From contig OY829327.1 of NCBI GenBank assembly GCA_963691655.1, forward strand, positions 56,556,079 to 56,620,078: a DNA stretch of 64,000 nucleotides. Direction: 5' to 3'. The notes under the pieces are model-generated. The model made no database searches and had not been told where the DNA came from. It saw only the letters and a list, made by a program, of their open reading frames with translations. Source of the DNA: Toxonevra muliebris (Eukaryota; Arthropoda; Insecta; Diptera; Pallopteridae). Of this stretch, positions 1 through 10,750 are shown one piece after another; positions within the stretch are counted from its first letter, which is position 1, and the number at the start of each line of letters is the position of its first letter. The translations under genes were made by a program, and so were the position numbers.

Positions 1-88
1 TACCAAGTAAACGGCAGAACGGAATCAAATGAAATTTTAAGTCAATCAATTCTTGGGTTATACGGGCACTTTTCGGTACCCGGGTGCT

Positions 89-188
89 AGTGCTCTTAAT
101 ATCCGTCGGGTGTCAGCAACAATTATATACATAGCAGATTTTGCAATCTCTTAATTTTAATACCCGACCGACGGGTATTAAGAGCACT
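89..188. repeat. Short inverted repeat
   Basis: Positions 89-106 and 171-188 are reverse complements at 17 of 18 bases (core agtgctcttaat). The spacer is about 64 bp. No coding content is seen. It may be the remains of a small palindromic MITE or a fold-back. Confidence 0.6.
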
Positions 189-469
189 GGTCTGATTCAA
201 TGCATTGTGTGTACCCCCTCGATGTTCCACACTTTTTCTTTTGTTCTTTATTATCAATTATCAGTTACAAAAAGCGCTATGCAGATAGCTAAATTTATAG
301 ATAAAAGTTTATTTATAAATCTGGAATAACAAGCTCAATTTATGTGTTTGTAGTTATGTAGAGTAGTATGAATCACTCAATAAACAGATAAATTATAAAC
401 AGTAATCGGTTAATTGAAGTTCGTTTGAGTGAAATCGGAAAAAATAAGCCAATAAACACATAGGAAAAT

Positions 470-660
470 CATAACGGAAAAATAATTGTCAAAATGGGAT
501 AATGTTTACTGACCCCGCAAGATGTTCAAAGACATAGAAGTTTTTAGAAATTCTGCAAAAAATATGAAAAGTATAAATATTTGCCAAAATTTCTATGTCT
601 TTGAAAATCTTGCGGGACTAGTAAACATAATTCGATTTTAACAATTTTTATTTCGTTATG
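470..660. repeat. Palindromic MITE-like element
   Basis: Two arms of roughly 75-80 bp (about 470-548 and 577-660) are imperfect reverse complements. The shared cores are gtttactgaccccgcaaga on the left and the complement of tcttgcgggactagtaaac on the right, followed by tcaaagacatagaa. The loop is about 30 bp of A/T. There is no ORF. The structure fits a foldback or MITE insertion; no target duplication is clear. Confidence 0.6.
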
Positions 661-978
661 TTTGCACTTATAAAAACCATTAATTTAGCCTGGGAACTCG
701 AAACAATTTTTGGCTGAAAAATTCTTGTAAATCGAAACTTATGATTAAAATTTAGAAATTTTCAAGACCCATGTGGAACCTTTAGATATTATCTGATTTC
801 GAAAAGTTTTTTTTCCTATGTGTTCATTGGAATGAACTGCGATTTTTGAAAATCAATTTTTTTTTATTTGCCAACATTCTTGACTATTTATCGTGCCGCA
901 AAATTATTCTCTCATTTGCCCACTATTGACTCATATGTCAACTTTGGTGTTTTTTTAAATATGCAGTCAACGTTCGAT

Positions 979-1079
979 AACGTGAACATCCACTAACATA
1001 AACAGCCACCAACGTGAACAAATTTTTTCTTCCATTGACTAAAACGTGAACAAAGTCTGAAAGCTTTAAAACGTGAACA
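979..1079. repeat. Four spaced copies of AACGTGAACA
   Basis: The decamer AACGTGAACA occurs at 979-988, 1011-1020, 1043-1052 and 1070-1079. Start-to-start distances are 32, 32 and 27 bp, and a degenerate fifth copy lies at 994-1003. The sequence between copies is not conserved. It looks like a decayed short tandem repeat, though the unit could equally be a repeated protein-binding site. Confidence 0.5.
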
Positions 1080-1240
1080 AAATTTCTTGGAAAATTATTT
1101 TGAATGTACAACTGAACAATTTCAGAGCGTTCTTTTGGAGTGTACTGTTCCATGGTATATGGTATATCATTAGTCGATCTGACAGCGCTGCCAAAAGTTA
1201 CAGCGTTGCCAGGTGCTTCCACTTTAAATGACCTACCCTG
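1070..1240 (-). pseudogene. Tc1/mariner-superfamily transposase fragment, N-terminal end
   Basis: Read on the minus strand, a terminal sequence beginning caggg at 1240 and followed outward by a TA at 1241-1242 leads into a start codon at 1153. The peptide begins MEQYTPKERSEIVQLYIQN, which resembles the first helices of the helix-turn-helix in insect Tc1/mariner-like transposases. Similarity is lost after about 30 residues, where the AACGTGAACA repeats begin. Only one end and the very N-terminus remain. A related family has left a central transposase fragment at about 31.6-32.2 kb. Confidence 0.45.
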
Positions 1241-1741
1241 TATTATGTACAAGTAGCAGAAATTGCTTACAGAAGCTTCTCGAGATGAAAATGTATTGAT
1301 ATGGTTGAAAGACAAAAAAACAATATTCCAGAGGTCCACCACCGTGACCAATAGAAAAAAATATCAATTCATTTATTTTACGCTCTGCTAACACTGCTCT
1401 GCGAATACTGTATGCGTCTTCGTTTTGTACTGATGTATTATCTTCGCTCATGCTTTTTAATGAATTTCAATATTTGTAAATCATGTGCAGACCTATTAAA
1501 TGGGTCAGTTTTTTAGTGCCTATGGTTTATTTTGCATTTTTAATTTCAGCAATTGATGAAAAGGAGTAAGGGAATAAAGTCAACTGTCGTTGGTCGAACT
1601 GTATAAAGTTTGGGTAATACGAAAATTGCAACTACAAAAAAACTTTGCAAAATTTAAATTGAAATTATCATTCATATCATTTACATGAGTAATTCCACTT
1701 GCAGGTTCCTAAAGTTACATATTGGAAGTATTTGTATATAC

Positions 1742-1940
1742 AAAATTTTTCCATACACATACAGACCATAAAAATACATTTTCGAAATATCTCGACTCCA
1801 GTGCCACTTACCGGATCTATTTTAAGTAAATATTTTTGTTTCTATGTAGCTAGCATAAATTCGTTAAATCGGATCATGAACACAATTTATCGAAATAACT
1901 CGACGTCAGCGCCACCTAGCGGATCCAAAAATAACAAAAA
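1742..1940. repeat. Diverged direct repeat pair
   Basis: Segments around 1780-1821 and 1886-1926 share the pattern tcgaaatatctcgac..cagtgccac..ccggatc versus tcgaaataactcgac..cagcgccac..cggatcc. The copies are about 105 bp apart in direct orientation. No function is seen. Confidence 0.5.
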
Positions 1941-2092
1941 ACAAATATATGATGTGAATATGGCTTTGATACGTTAATTTTTTTGTTCTAAAGCACAGTA
2001 TCAAATTAACACTACAGGGACTCTTTAAGTTGCAGAAATGAGGAACTGATGAAGGTTAATAGTTTTCTATTGCTAGATTTTATCATATCGTT

Positions 2093-2466
2093 TATGGAAT
2101 TCCAAAATTGCATTAGTTATGAGTTATGATGCGTATTACAGACCTTAGCGACAGTTAAAGTCAAAAATTTGTGACAAACAGGAAAATTACTTATTTTGAT
2201 TAAATTTGAAATAAAAGTAAAAAAAATAAATAAAATATTTCCCGTCATAGTAGCTAGATAAAAAAGTAGCTGTGAGTAGCTAGGAATTTTTTATACAAAA
2301 TATTTAATTATATAAAACAAATTAATAAAAAGTTTTTTCCGGCTTCATAAAACCATGCCCATTAAATTTTTTTTAGGTTTTTGAGATCAGATTTTTACTT
2401 TTTTCATCAAAATTTATCAACGTAAATTTTTTTTAAATCAATCAAAAACTTGGGAACTAGAGGGTT
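2093..2466. repeat. Dispersed repeat, truncated copy (family also at 54011-54504)
   Basis: The stretch is collinear with 54092-54504. Shared blocks include agcgacagt.aaagtcaaa, ttcccgtcata.tag, ttccggcttcataaaacca, and the right terminus gaactagagggtt. Only the right end is intact here; the left terminus seen in the 54-kb copy is missing. Confidence 0.65.
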
Positions 2467-2899
2467 AACTAACGAGCTATTTACTTCGAATTTTATATTA
2501 AACAAATAAGTAAAAAAAATTATTTTCAAAATATTTACAGAATATAAGTGAGTTTTAGTTTATGGCATTAAATCATGAAGCTTTTCCCGTTTCAGCTTTC
2601 TTACATACTGATAATATTATTAAATAAATTATGCATTATAAATAAATAAATACAGTTGACCGGCAAAATACCATTCAATTTTAGAAGACCATTGTATAAT
2701 AAACGCTGATCAGAAATTCATAGAAGCACCTAACTAATAAAAAACTTCTCATATGGTATTTAAACATACAAATAATCACTATCACCAAAAAAAATTTTTA
2801 CCGTTAATTAATTAGTTCGTTATATTGGACGTCTACTGTAACTGTTAACTAAACTCATATTTTTTATTACATGCTTATGTATCACATTAATATTTGCAG

Positions 2900-4362
2900 C
2901 GTATATGGAATTTTTGATCAGCGTCAACCGCTTCTTCTTATCCGAAATCCTGATATGATCAAACAAATCACAATCAAAGACTTTGATCATTTTGTGAATC
3001 ATCGTAAAATCTTTACCGACAAAGATGACGGAAATTTGTTTGGCAATTCGCTATTTTCTATGCAAGATGCTAAGTGGAAGGATATGAGGACCACACTGAG
3101 TCCAGCTTTTACTGGCAGCAAAATGCGTCAAATGTTTCAATTGATAAATCAAGTGGCACAGGACTCAGTCGATTATCTGAAGAAGGACGGAAATGTTAAC
3201 TCAAAGCAGGGCCTTGAGCTAGATATGAAAGATTATTGTACACGTTTTACCAATGACATCATTGCGTCGACAGCCTTTGGACTGCAAGTGAACTCATTCG
3301 AAAATAAAAATAATGAATTCTTCAACATGGGTAAAAAATTAACAAATTTCACGGCATGGCAAAATATTAAATTCATGTTGTGGATAAATTTTAGAAGCTT
3401 AATGAAGGTAAGAGCGTTTGAGAGTTGGAGAAAATATGGTGAAAATGGTGACAACTTCTCTTTATACTATATAATTTTTTCAGTTTTTTAAGGTAGCGCT
3501 TTTCGATAAAAAAATAACTGATTATTTTACGCATCTAGTACTTGATGCTATGAAATATCGCAAAGAGCACGACATCATGCGACCAGATATGATCAATTTA
3601 CTAATGGAAGCACGTGGCATGATTAAATCGGATAATCCGAAGTCGCATAATCGCGAGTGGAGTGATACGGAAATTGTTGCACAATGTTTCCTTTTCTTTT
3701 TTGCTGGCTTTGACACTGCCTCCGTGTTGATATGTTTCGCTGCACATGAACTTATGGAGAATCCGGAAACACAACAGAAATTATTACAAGAAATCGAGGA
3801 TGTGAACAGTGAGTTAAATGGAAAACCGTTGACGTATGAGGCGTTGCAAGGCATGAAATATATGGATATGGTCACATCGGAAGTATTGCGGAAATGGCCT
3901 GCAGCTGTAGCAATCGATCGGCTATGCAACAAGGACTTTGTGTATGAGAGAGATGGTGAGCGAATAGAAATAAAGCAAGGTGATACGATATGGATGCCCG
4001 TTTGCGCTTTACATCGTGATGAGAAATATTTTGCAAATCCAATTAAATTTGATCCAGAAAGATTTAGCGAAGAGAACAAGGATACGCTTGGTCTATATAT
4101 GCCTTTCGGGTTGGGACCACGAAATTGCATTGGTAAATATTTGCAGAATAACTTTAATTGCATTTGACTTATTTGCTTATCGTCTTCAGCTTCGCGTTTT
4201 GCCTTGCTGGAAGCTAAGGCCATACTATTTTATTTGGTACATGAATTCCGTATTGAAGTCGCTAAGAAAACCAATATACCAATGGAGTTATCCGCTAAAA
4301 ACTTTCAGCTAACTCCAAAGAACGGGTTTTGGCTTAAATTAGTTTCAAGAAATCAATCTTAA
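2900..4362 (+). CDS. Cytochrome P450, CYP9-like, 5'-incomplete
   Basis: A microsomal heme monooxygenase gene of which the last three exons are visible: 2900-3407, 3484-4132 and 4190-4362. About 442 residues are encoded, against the usual 500-530. Seen in order: the C-helix region (KWKDMRTTLSPAFTGSKMRQ), the I-helix oxygen-binding motif AGFDT, the K-helix ExxR in EVLRKWP, the PERF motif in FDPERFSEEN, and the heme loop FGLGPRNCI with the thiolate Cys. The last intron splits the codon after CI. With the acceptor used here the next residue is Ala, not the commoner Gly. Introns are phase 0 and phase 1. The exon starts mid-codon after a good acceptor (tatttgcag), so at least one upstream exon with the membrane anchor and about 80-90 residues is missing. 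I found none in 1-2.9 kb. CYP9 assignment (Cyp9f2/Cyp9b-like) is from motif similarity recalled from the family. A possible poly(A) signal ATTAAA lies at 4505-4510. Likely role: detoxification of plant compounds or insecticides; substrate unknown. Confidence 0.88.
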
Positions 4363-5680
4363 TGATTTGTTCAAAGTTTTATTTTGTTCCATTTTATTGA
4401 CATCCAAAGCAATGTTAGTTTTTGCAAAAAAAAAAAAAAAGTTGTTTTTGTTATTAAAAAAATCAAAATTTTTTTTTAAAGTAAATTGTTTATCAAGATT
4501 ATGAATTAAATATATGTTTTATTTTTTATATAAATTTGATGTAAGTATGTATCTTATATTAGAATTAGCACGAAAAGGTTTCAGTTCAAAATTTCTGATG
4601 CCTAGACCATTAAGCTCAGCCAAAAGCAATGTCTACAAAGGGTTAAAGCATTACAGTACTAGGGACAAACTGACGGTAACATATACTTAGTACTTAGCAG
4701 CCAATGAAACTCGGCAGAAGCCAGTGCTAATAAAGATTTCTTTATCGAACATTGTTGGATCAAAAGCAAAAGTTTTGGCGCGAAGCTTAGAATGCAACTA
4801 ATTAATATATGTATATACATACACTCTGCAGGATGTGAAAAAAGCTTCTCCGCCATGCGACATACAAAGATCTGGTTAAGAGCAACCATGTTATAGGAAA
4901 GGTTTTCAAATGAATCAATTACACTGTGAAAGCCCAATATGACAACCTGGGGATCCAGGTGGTAAACCTAGTTCGAGTACGCTGAATCCAAAATTGGAAG
5001 ATTCGGATTTGGGCCCCTGATGGCAAATTGCAAAAAGTTTTTTAATATTTATCCAATGTAAATCGGAAACAAGTGTATCAATAAAAATACATTAGAAAAA
5101 AACATTTCAAAATTTAGTCGATTTTAAGTGATTTCAAATTATTTTTTGCAAAATATCTAAATTTTTTTTAGATTTTTTTCGTTTTTTCAATTTGAAATCA
5201 ATTTAAATGAATGAGAATTTTGATGAAAATACATCGAAAAAAAAATATTTGAAATAAATTTAGTGGATTTGAGCAATTTAAGTGTAATTTTTCATCATGT
5301 TATACAAAAGTAACCAACAAGTTTCTAATTTATTCTATAGAAAATTCGAAAGTCAATGGTCGATTTTTCGACCACTGGCTGGAATTGAGTTAAAATTGCT
5401 CAAATCGACTAAATATTAGAAGTTTTTTTTTTTAAATGTATTCTGGTCAATACAGTATTTTTCGATCGAGTTGCATTAAATAAAAAGTAAAAAAAAACTA
5501 ACGCATTTTGTGCTCTGGGGGCCCCCCAAATAGTTCAATATTGAAACTGAAATATCTTGAAAACAAGACCTAAGCGTACTCGAATTATTTTTTTTTTTAA
5601 TCTCCTACTAGTAGCAAAATGTCATTCCGCTTGTTCTTAAATTTGCCTTGATTCTTATTTTTGAATTTTCCTCTAGTGTA
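4363..5680. other. P450 3' flank and A/T-rich repeat
   Basis: No gene is seen. A diverged repeat appears to span about 4970-5590. Its left part carries ttcgagtacgctga and its right part the approximate reverse complement (agcgtactcgaatt). Near the right end is a short G/C run, gggggcccccc, at 5518-5528. The interior is low-complexity A/T. Confidence 0.4.
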
Positions 5681-6082
5681 GGGGAATGTGGGGAATTTCG
5701 AACCATTAGTCTTATCTACAAGCCAACAGCATCATCTCACTTTTTCATTAGCAGTCGGACCAATGAGACGTATTTTGTGCTGTCTGCGATAATCAAGTGA
5801 TTTTTGATATTCCAAAAGTGTTTTTGTGTTTTAAAAATTACATTGCTTTTTTAACATTTTTGCGTAAAACCAAGCAGGTAAATATTTTTCAAATCATTGT
5901 GTGTGAATATTATTTACAGTCAAAAAAGTTTTTTTGCTTGAAATTTGGTTCTGCGACTCATGGGCGGCTATTTTGTACAACACAGCTTCTGGGGAATGTC
6001 GAACCACTTTTTGTGGGGAATATCGAACCACTTAGTTAAATAGTAAATTATCGACAAAAAATTAGTTATAGGTAGTTTTTAA

Positions 6083-6244
6083 GACGTAGATCATGATTCC
6101 TGCATCATTTGCAGCAAAAAATTGGCTCAGAAGCAAAACCGAAACAACACGATTCATTGCAACGAGTGCGATCGAGCTGTTCACTTGCGATGTGTACACA
6201 TGACTGGTGGCTATTTCACATGCAAAAATTGCGACTCCGAATAA
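6083..6244 (+). pseudogene. PHD finger, C-terminal remnant of a transposase
   Basis: The frame runs from a stop just upstream to a TAA at 6242-6244, 53 residues. It shows the full C4HC3 spacing of a PHD zinc finger: CIIC, then CNEC, HLRC and finally CKNC just before the stop. All eight zinc ligands are present. No start codon or upstream domain remains. Its place inside terminal inverted repeats suggests it was the C-terminus of the element's own transposase, not a captured host exon. Confidence 0.6.
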
Positions 6245-6415
6245 ATAACATCGATTTTTTCTCTATATTTTTCATTCAATTCTTATGTTTTTTCAGAACG
6301 AAGTCATAAATAAACGTTTTACATCAATATTTGTTCGAATTTTCTGAATTTGAAAAGTGGTTCGACATTCCCCACGATTTTTTAAAATGACAAAATCAAA
6401 TATTTTGGTATAATA

Positions 6416-7645
6416 TTGGGAGTATGAATGTATAAACTCGTAATTGTGTCTAACATCATATCTATCATACGCGCCATTTTTTTTGACATTGACATATAAG
6501 AATTGATCTGTTAAATAATTTTCATAATTTTACAAAAGTGTTTTACTTAGCTGAAAATGTCGAATTTCGTGCCAACAAAACAACATTGGCGGGAAGTTTT
6601 AATTTGCTTCTTCCATTTAAAGAAAAACGCAACTGAAGCATATCGTTTACTCACTGAAGCTTATCCTGACTGTGCTATAGACGTTAGAATGTGTCAGGTT
6701 TGGGTTGCCCGTTTCAAAAGTGGTGATTTTGATGTTGAAGACAGGGAACGTTCAGGCGGCCCGAAAAAGTTCGAAGATAAAGAATTGAAGGCATTACTCG
6801 AGGAAAATTTATGTCAAACGCAACAAAAACTTGCAGAATCTTTAGGAGTTGATCAATCAACCATTTCTAAACGATTAAAAGCATTGGGAATGATTCAAAA
6901 GCAAGGAAATTGGGTGCCGTACGAATTGAAGCCGAGAGACGTCGAACGACGATTTTTCACATGTGAACTGCTGATTGAACGACAGAAAAGAAAGGGTTTT
7001 CTGCATCGTATTGTGACTGACGATGAAAAGTGGATACGTTACGATAACCCAAAGCGTAAAAAATCATGGGGACCGCCTGGACATGCATCAACATCAACGG
7101 CAAAGCTCATGCTGTGTATTTGGTGGGATATGAAAGATGTCTTGTATTATGAGCTGTTGAAACCGAATGAAACGATCACTGGCGACCTCTACCGACTACA
7201 ATTGATGCGTTTGAGCCGAGCATTAAAGGATAAGAGGCCAGAATATGAGAATAGACACGACGAATTTATTCTTCAGCACGACAACGCTCGGCCGCATGTT
7301 GCAAGGCAAGTAAAAACATATTTGGAAACGCTGAAATGGGAAGTGCTACCCCACCCGCCGTATTCTCCAGACATTGATCCTTCTGATTACCACTTGTTCC
7401 GATCGATGACACATGGCCTGGCTGAACAGCACTTCCGTTCTTTCGAAGAACTCAAAAAATGGGTCGATTCGTGGATAGCCTCAAAAGATGAGGAGTTCTT
7501 TCGACGCGGAATCCGTATGCTGCCAGATGGGAAAAGGTTGTGGATAACGATGGACAATATTTTAAAGAATAAATTTATAGTCACTTTTTCACAATAAACG
7601 TTCAAATTACGAAAAAAATACGAGTTTATACATTCATACTCCCAA
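6416..7645 (+). mobile_element. Mariner element, mauritiana-like, near full length
   Basis: The first 27 bp (6416-6442) and last 27 bp (7619-7645) are perfect inverted repeats beginning ttgggagtatgaatgtataa. TA duplications sit at 6414-6415 and 7646-7647. Total length is 1230 bp, about normal for mariner at roughly 1.3 kb. It is inserted inside the pogo-like element, so it is the younger of the two. The perfect terminal repeats point to a recent insertion, although the transposase carries lesions. Confidence 0.92.
6557..7597 (+). CDS. Mariner transposase, open but probably defective
   Basis: 346 residues, one exon, within mariner terminal repeats. The N-terminal paired-like DNA-binding region covers about 1-115, followed by the linker motif WVPYEL at 119-124. 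The catalytic residues are D156 (in TDDEKW), D242 (HDNARPH) and D277 (PSDYHLF), giving the mariner D,D34D spacing. Two defects show against the mauritiana subfamily as I know it. About seven residues seem missing between STSTAK and LMLCIWWD, upstream of the second Asp. After LPDG the frame slips: the shifted frame reads WEKVVDNDGQYFKE and stops at 7570-7572, which matches the normal mariner C-terminus, so the current last ~20 residues are out of frame. The near-normal length is therefore a coincidence of a deletion plus a read-on tail. Not expected to be active without testing. Confidence 0.88.
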   Translation: MSNFVPTKQHWREVLICFFHLKKNATEAYRLLTEAYPDCAIDVRMCQVWVARFKSGDFDVEDRERSGGPKKFEDKELKALLEENLCQTQQKLAESLGVDQSTISKRLKALGMIQKQGNWVPYELKPRDVERRFFTCELLIERQKRKGFLHRIVTDDEKWIRYDNPKRKKSWGPPGHASTSTAKLMLCIWWDMKDVLYYELLKPNETITGDLYRLQLMRLSRALKDKRPEYENRHDEFILQHDNARPHVARQVKTYLETLKWEVLPHPPYSPDIDPSDYHLFRSMTHGLAEQHFRSFEELKKWVDSWIASKDEEFFRRGIRMLPDGKRLWITMDNILKNKFIVTFSQ

Positions 7646-7801
7646 TACTTAAAACTTTACAACAAATTCGAATTTTTAAATTCTGCAACGCCCAAAACGT
7701 GGCATTTTGCTTCTAGTTTAACCTCCATTTCTCAAATTTTGAAAAATTACGATTTTAGAGTGAGTTATCAGTCGAAATCAAAGTGTGGTTCAACATTCCC
7801 C

Positions 7802-10313
7802 TACGTATTAATAGGGGTCAATCATTATATTGTAATATGAGGGTTGTTCCCGTAATTTACTGCGGGTGCACGAATTTACCCAAAACAGCCCAAAAGCGCT
7901 CCCGTACTCAAAAACTTGCAAATTATAGCGGAGATGGGAGAGTAATTGTTTTCTTGCACGAAACAGCCCGCACTTGTTCTTCGGGTAAAAATGCTAAAAG
8001 CGTCAAACAATCAGCTGTCGTGTTTATCAGCTGTTTCGTGTTTATCAGCTGTTTTACTGATAGAAGAAGATTCTTCAGAAGTAGTCTTGCGAATAATTTA
8101 TGTTTCATTTTCATTACTTTTTTATTTTCTTGTAAGATTTAACAATTTTTATTTTATTAAATATCGCAGACACTTTGTTTTTTAAATTTAACTGCCACTA
8201 TAATTTGATGTTTTGTTTGTGCATTTCTGTCTATAGCAGAGAGTATTTTTTGTATACACTTTACCCAAAAAGTACAGGAACAGACCTATAATGAGTATGC
8301 TTCAGCATACTATAACATGTATAATTTGGTATTTCAGTTAAATACCTTTCCTTTTTACATTTTATTAATAATTCTATAAGCTTTTAAATAAATATAAAAT
8401 TTTCAAAAGAAAAAGAGTTGCATAATCGTAAAATTGCATACAAAGCTGAGGTTTAGAAACAAATTCTGATGTACATATATACGTATTAGTTTATAGTAAA
8501 TACTTAAAGCTTTTTTAGATAGAAGCTTCCTCATATAAAAATAGAAATGATTAATTACATGAATTACACTACTCAACCAATTAACTCGTTTCCATCATCT
8601 GCTTTTGCAGCAACGCAAAATTTTGTAGATATGTATGGTATATTAGGGCGGGTAAAATTTTTAATGCGGAAAACTTCCAAAAGCAAACTATAACATAAAA
8701 CTGTATGTCTAAAACCAATTTCGAGCCACCGCATTTTTAAAAAAAGGTATTACTCGCTAGATATATATACAATTTTAGTGAAAACTATGAGTTCTTTTTC
8801 ACAAGAATTACCATATAGCGATGGCAGGTGAAAGCTGAAGGAAAATGCCTCGGCTTGTAAGAAATCAGACTTCAATTATTAACTGCCAAAGAAGATTAAA
8901 GTTTACAATATAGTTATACATTTTTTCTTAGAAATTTATTAATATCTTATTTATTTTTATTTTTTGTGGGAGCCAATCTTATTTCAAAAATGCAGGGGCT
9001 TAAAATTGATTTTAGACCTATGCACATTTACATAGAATCATCCGCACATTCTTCTTGTTTTTTACTATATGCTTTGTGGGGGAAAAAAATTGACTAGCCC
9101 TAGTGTAAATGCCATAAAATGTCAATAGTTCAAATGAAATATAAATAACCCTTAATGGTTTAAACGTTTCAACGTATATACATATTGCATATATTTACCA
9201 TGAAAATGGCAGTAGAATGGAATTGCGCAGGCCACTTTGTTACATGAGCCGTTGCAGTTTTTTTATTATATGGATTTCACCTTCAGGCAGGCAATAATTT
9301 TGGCCTCATTTATTTCCTACAAAAAGGTTGAACATGTGTACTAAAAAGCTGCCTGCACATCTGGAAAATAAATTTTATAAGAGCCCTATTTTGCACAGCA
9401 CTTCTACAAAACCAATGGATTTTCAAAAATTAGATTTTGACTTACACCACTTTTGCACGCAACGGCTTACATATTGAATACGCTCCGACCCGGTGATTAC
9501 GGTGCAGTTTCGAATGTTGCAAAAATAAGCAAAACCAAATTAAGGTTCTTGTTCAAACCTCAGATAATAGTTTCGAAATAAAAATATTGCACTGATGGTG
9601 GTTGAAAACACCGCAGTTATTTAGACTTATTGGGTTAACGTCCAGTTAACCCATTAACGTTTACGTATGCAAACAGAGTGTTTTTTTTTTAATCTCTTAA
9701 AATTCAGATTTCACGTATTCGTTTTGGCTGTTAACGACATAAGCGACACAAAAGGCAGCTTTTTCCAAAAACAAGTTTTCAGAATTCCATTAAAATTTAT
9801 TTGATTACATTTTTTCTAGCCAATTTTTGCAGTGTTTAAAAAAAGTGTAAAATGACACGAAGGCAGTAATATTGGGACTCCATTGATGTAGAAAATATTT
9901 CGCCATATTGGATCCGCAATTTTGAAAACCGATATTCGATTCCTTCAGCATACTTTTTTCTATCAGAATCGCCAAAAAAAACGATTTCGGATGTTGAAAA
10001 TCGACGGAACTCGCATAGCTTAAGCCAACAGAAGCAGCGGAGAACATTCTAAAGAAGCACGTACAGCGAGAAAAAAGACCTAATCAGATCATCTAAAGAA
10101 GTTCATAGAACTTGAAGACCTTCAGTATGCACCACCGATGGCTGGCTAAAAGTAATTAGCATAAAAAATCGTTTTTTCAATTTTTAAACATAAAAATTTA
10201 TTTAAAAAAGCTTTAAACGCGTTTTTCTCAAAATGATGTTTTTTGAACTGGTGGAACTGATTTCTCCAGTTCTAGTGAACTGATTTTGAAAAACTAAAAT
10301 ATGTTTGATTTAT
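7802..10313. other. Intergenic, no gene recognised
   Basis: No coding or RNA gene is supported. A short tandem repeat lies at 8011-8056: three copies of tcagctg followed by t(ttc)gtgttta, period 16-18 bp. The rest is A/T-rich unique-looking sequence with several short homopolymer runs. Confidence 0.5.
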
Positions 10314-10750
10314 TAGCTGCGTTTTATTCGTCAGCTAGTATAATATGTGCGAATAAAACGACCAAGCTGTTAAGTCTCTTCTTCATTATATTGTTATTCA
10401 CAATGAAACTTCTCAGCAGCTAGAGGTGAAAAATCCCAGCCATTGCGGTCAATAGTGGGCATTGTTTTTAGTTTTTACTCTTTATAAGAATATTTAACGG
10501 TGATTCTTTATATCTTTTTGCCGGCAGACATTTCGAATCTTTACCTTTTTTATTTTTTGCCAAACTATCATGCTTCTTCTTTCATTATTAGCAGTTCACA
10601 ATAGAATTTGATGTAGTTAAACAACTTGTTAACTATACATTACAGCTATAATTATAAGTGTTATCTCTACGGATTTGTTGTTGTTTTTCCATACAATTAG
10701 CGCTGCTAGCTATACATAACCAGAAGCAAGTGGCGAATAAAACGCAGCTA
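10314..10750. mobile_element. MITE with TAGCTGCGTTTTATTCG ends, full copy
   Basis: The left end tagctgcgttttattcg and the right end cgaataaaacgcagcta are perfect 17-bp reverse complements. The outside 4 bp on each side is TTAT, a possible target duplication. Length is 437 bp with no ORF. Internal landmarks (caacgaccaag-like and ttgttgtttttccatacaatta) recur in the partial copies at 11237-11370 (left half) and 25928-26030 (right half). Confidence 0.72.

Larger units (their letters stand above)
5681..7801. mobile_element. Pogo-like DNA transposon remnant with a nested mariner
   Basis: The two ends are inverted repeats: ggggaatg..g..aatttcgaacca on the left (5681 onward) and tggttcaacattcccc on the right (to 7801). 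TA dinucleotides flank it at 5679-5680 and 7802-7803, the target duplication expected of the Tc1/mariner/pogo superfamily. Two more copies of the end motif (ggggaatgtcgaaccac) lie at 5991-6033, and its complement at 6355-6378. Removing the mariner at 6416-7645 and its TA leaves about 890 bp, so most of the original element is gone. The one coding relic is a PHD finger at 6083-6244. Assignment to pogo rests on the TA duplication plus that C-terminal PHD finger, seen in some insect pogo-like transposases. Confidence 0.6.

Noticed and set aside
979..1079. Regularly spaced repeat considered as a CRISPR array
   Set aside because: The unit is only 10 bp, there are four copies, and the setting is a eukaryotic nuclear genome.
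938..1451. Two overlapping minus-strand ORFs of 137 and 72 codons
   Set aside because: They run across a transposon terminus and short repeats. Only about 30 codons after 1153 resemble a transposase; the rest looks like chance open frame.
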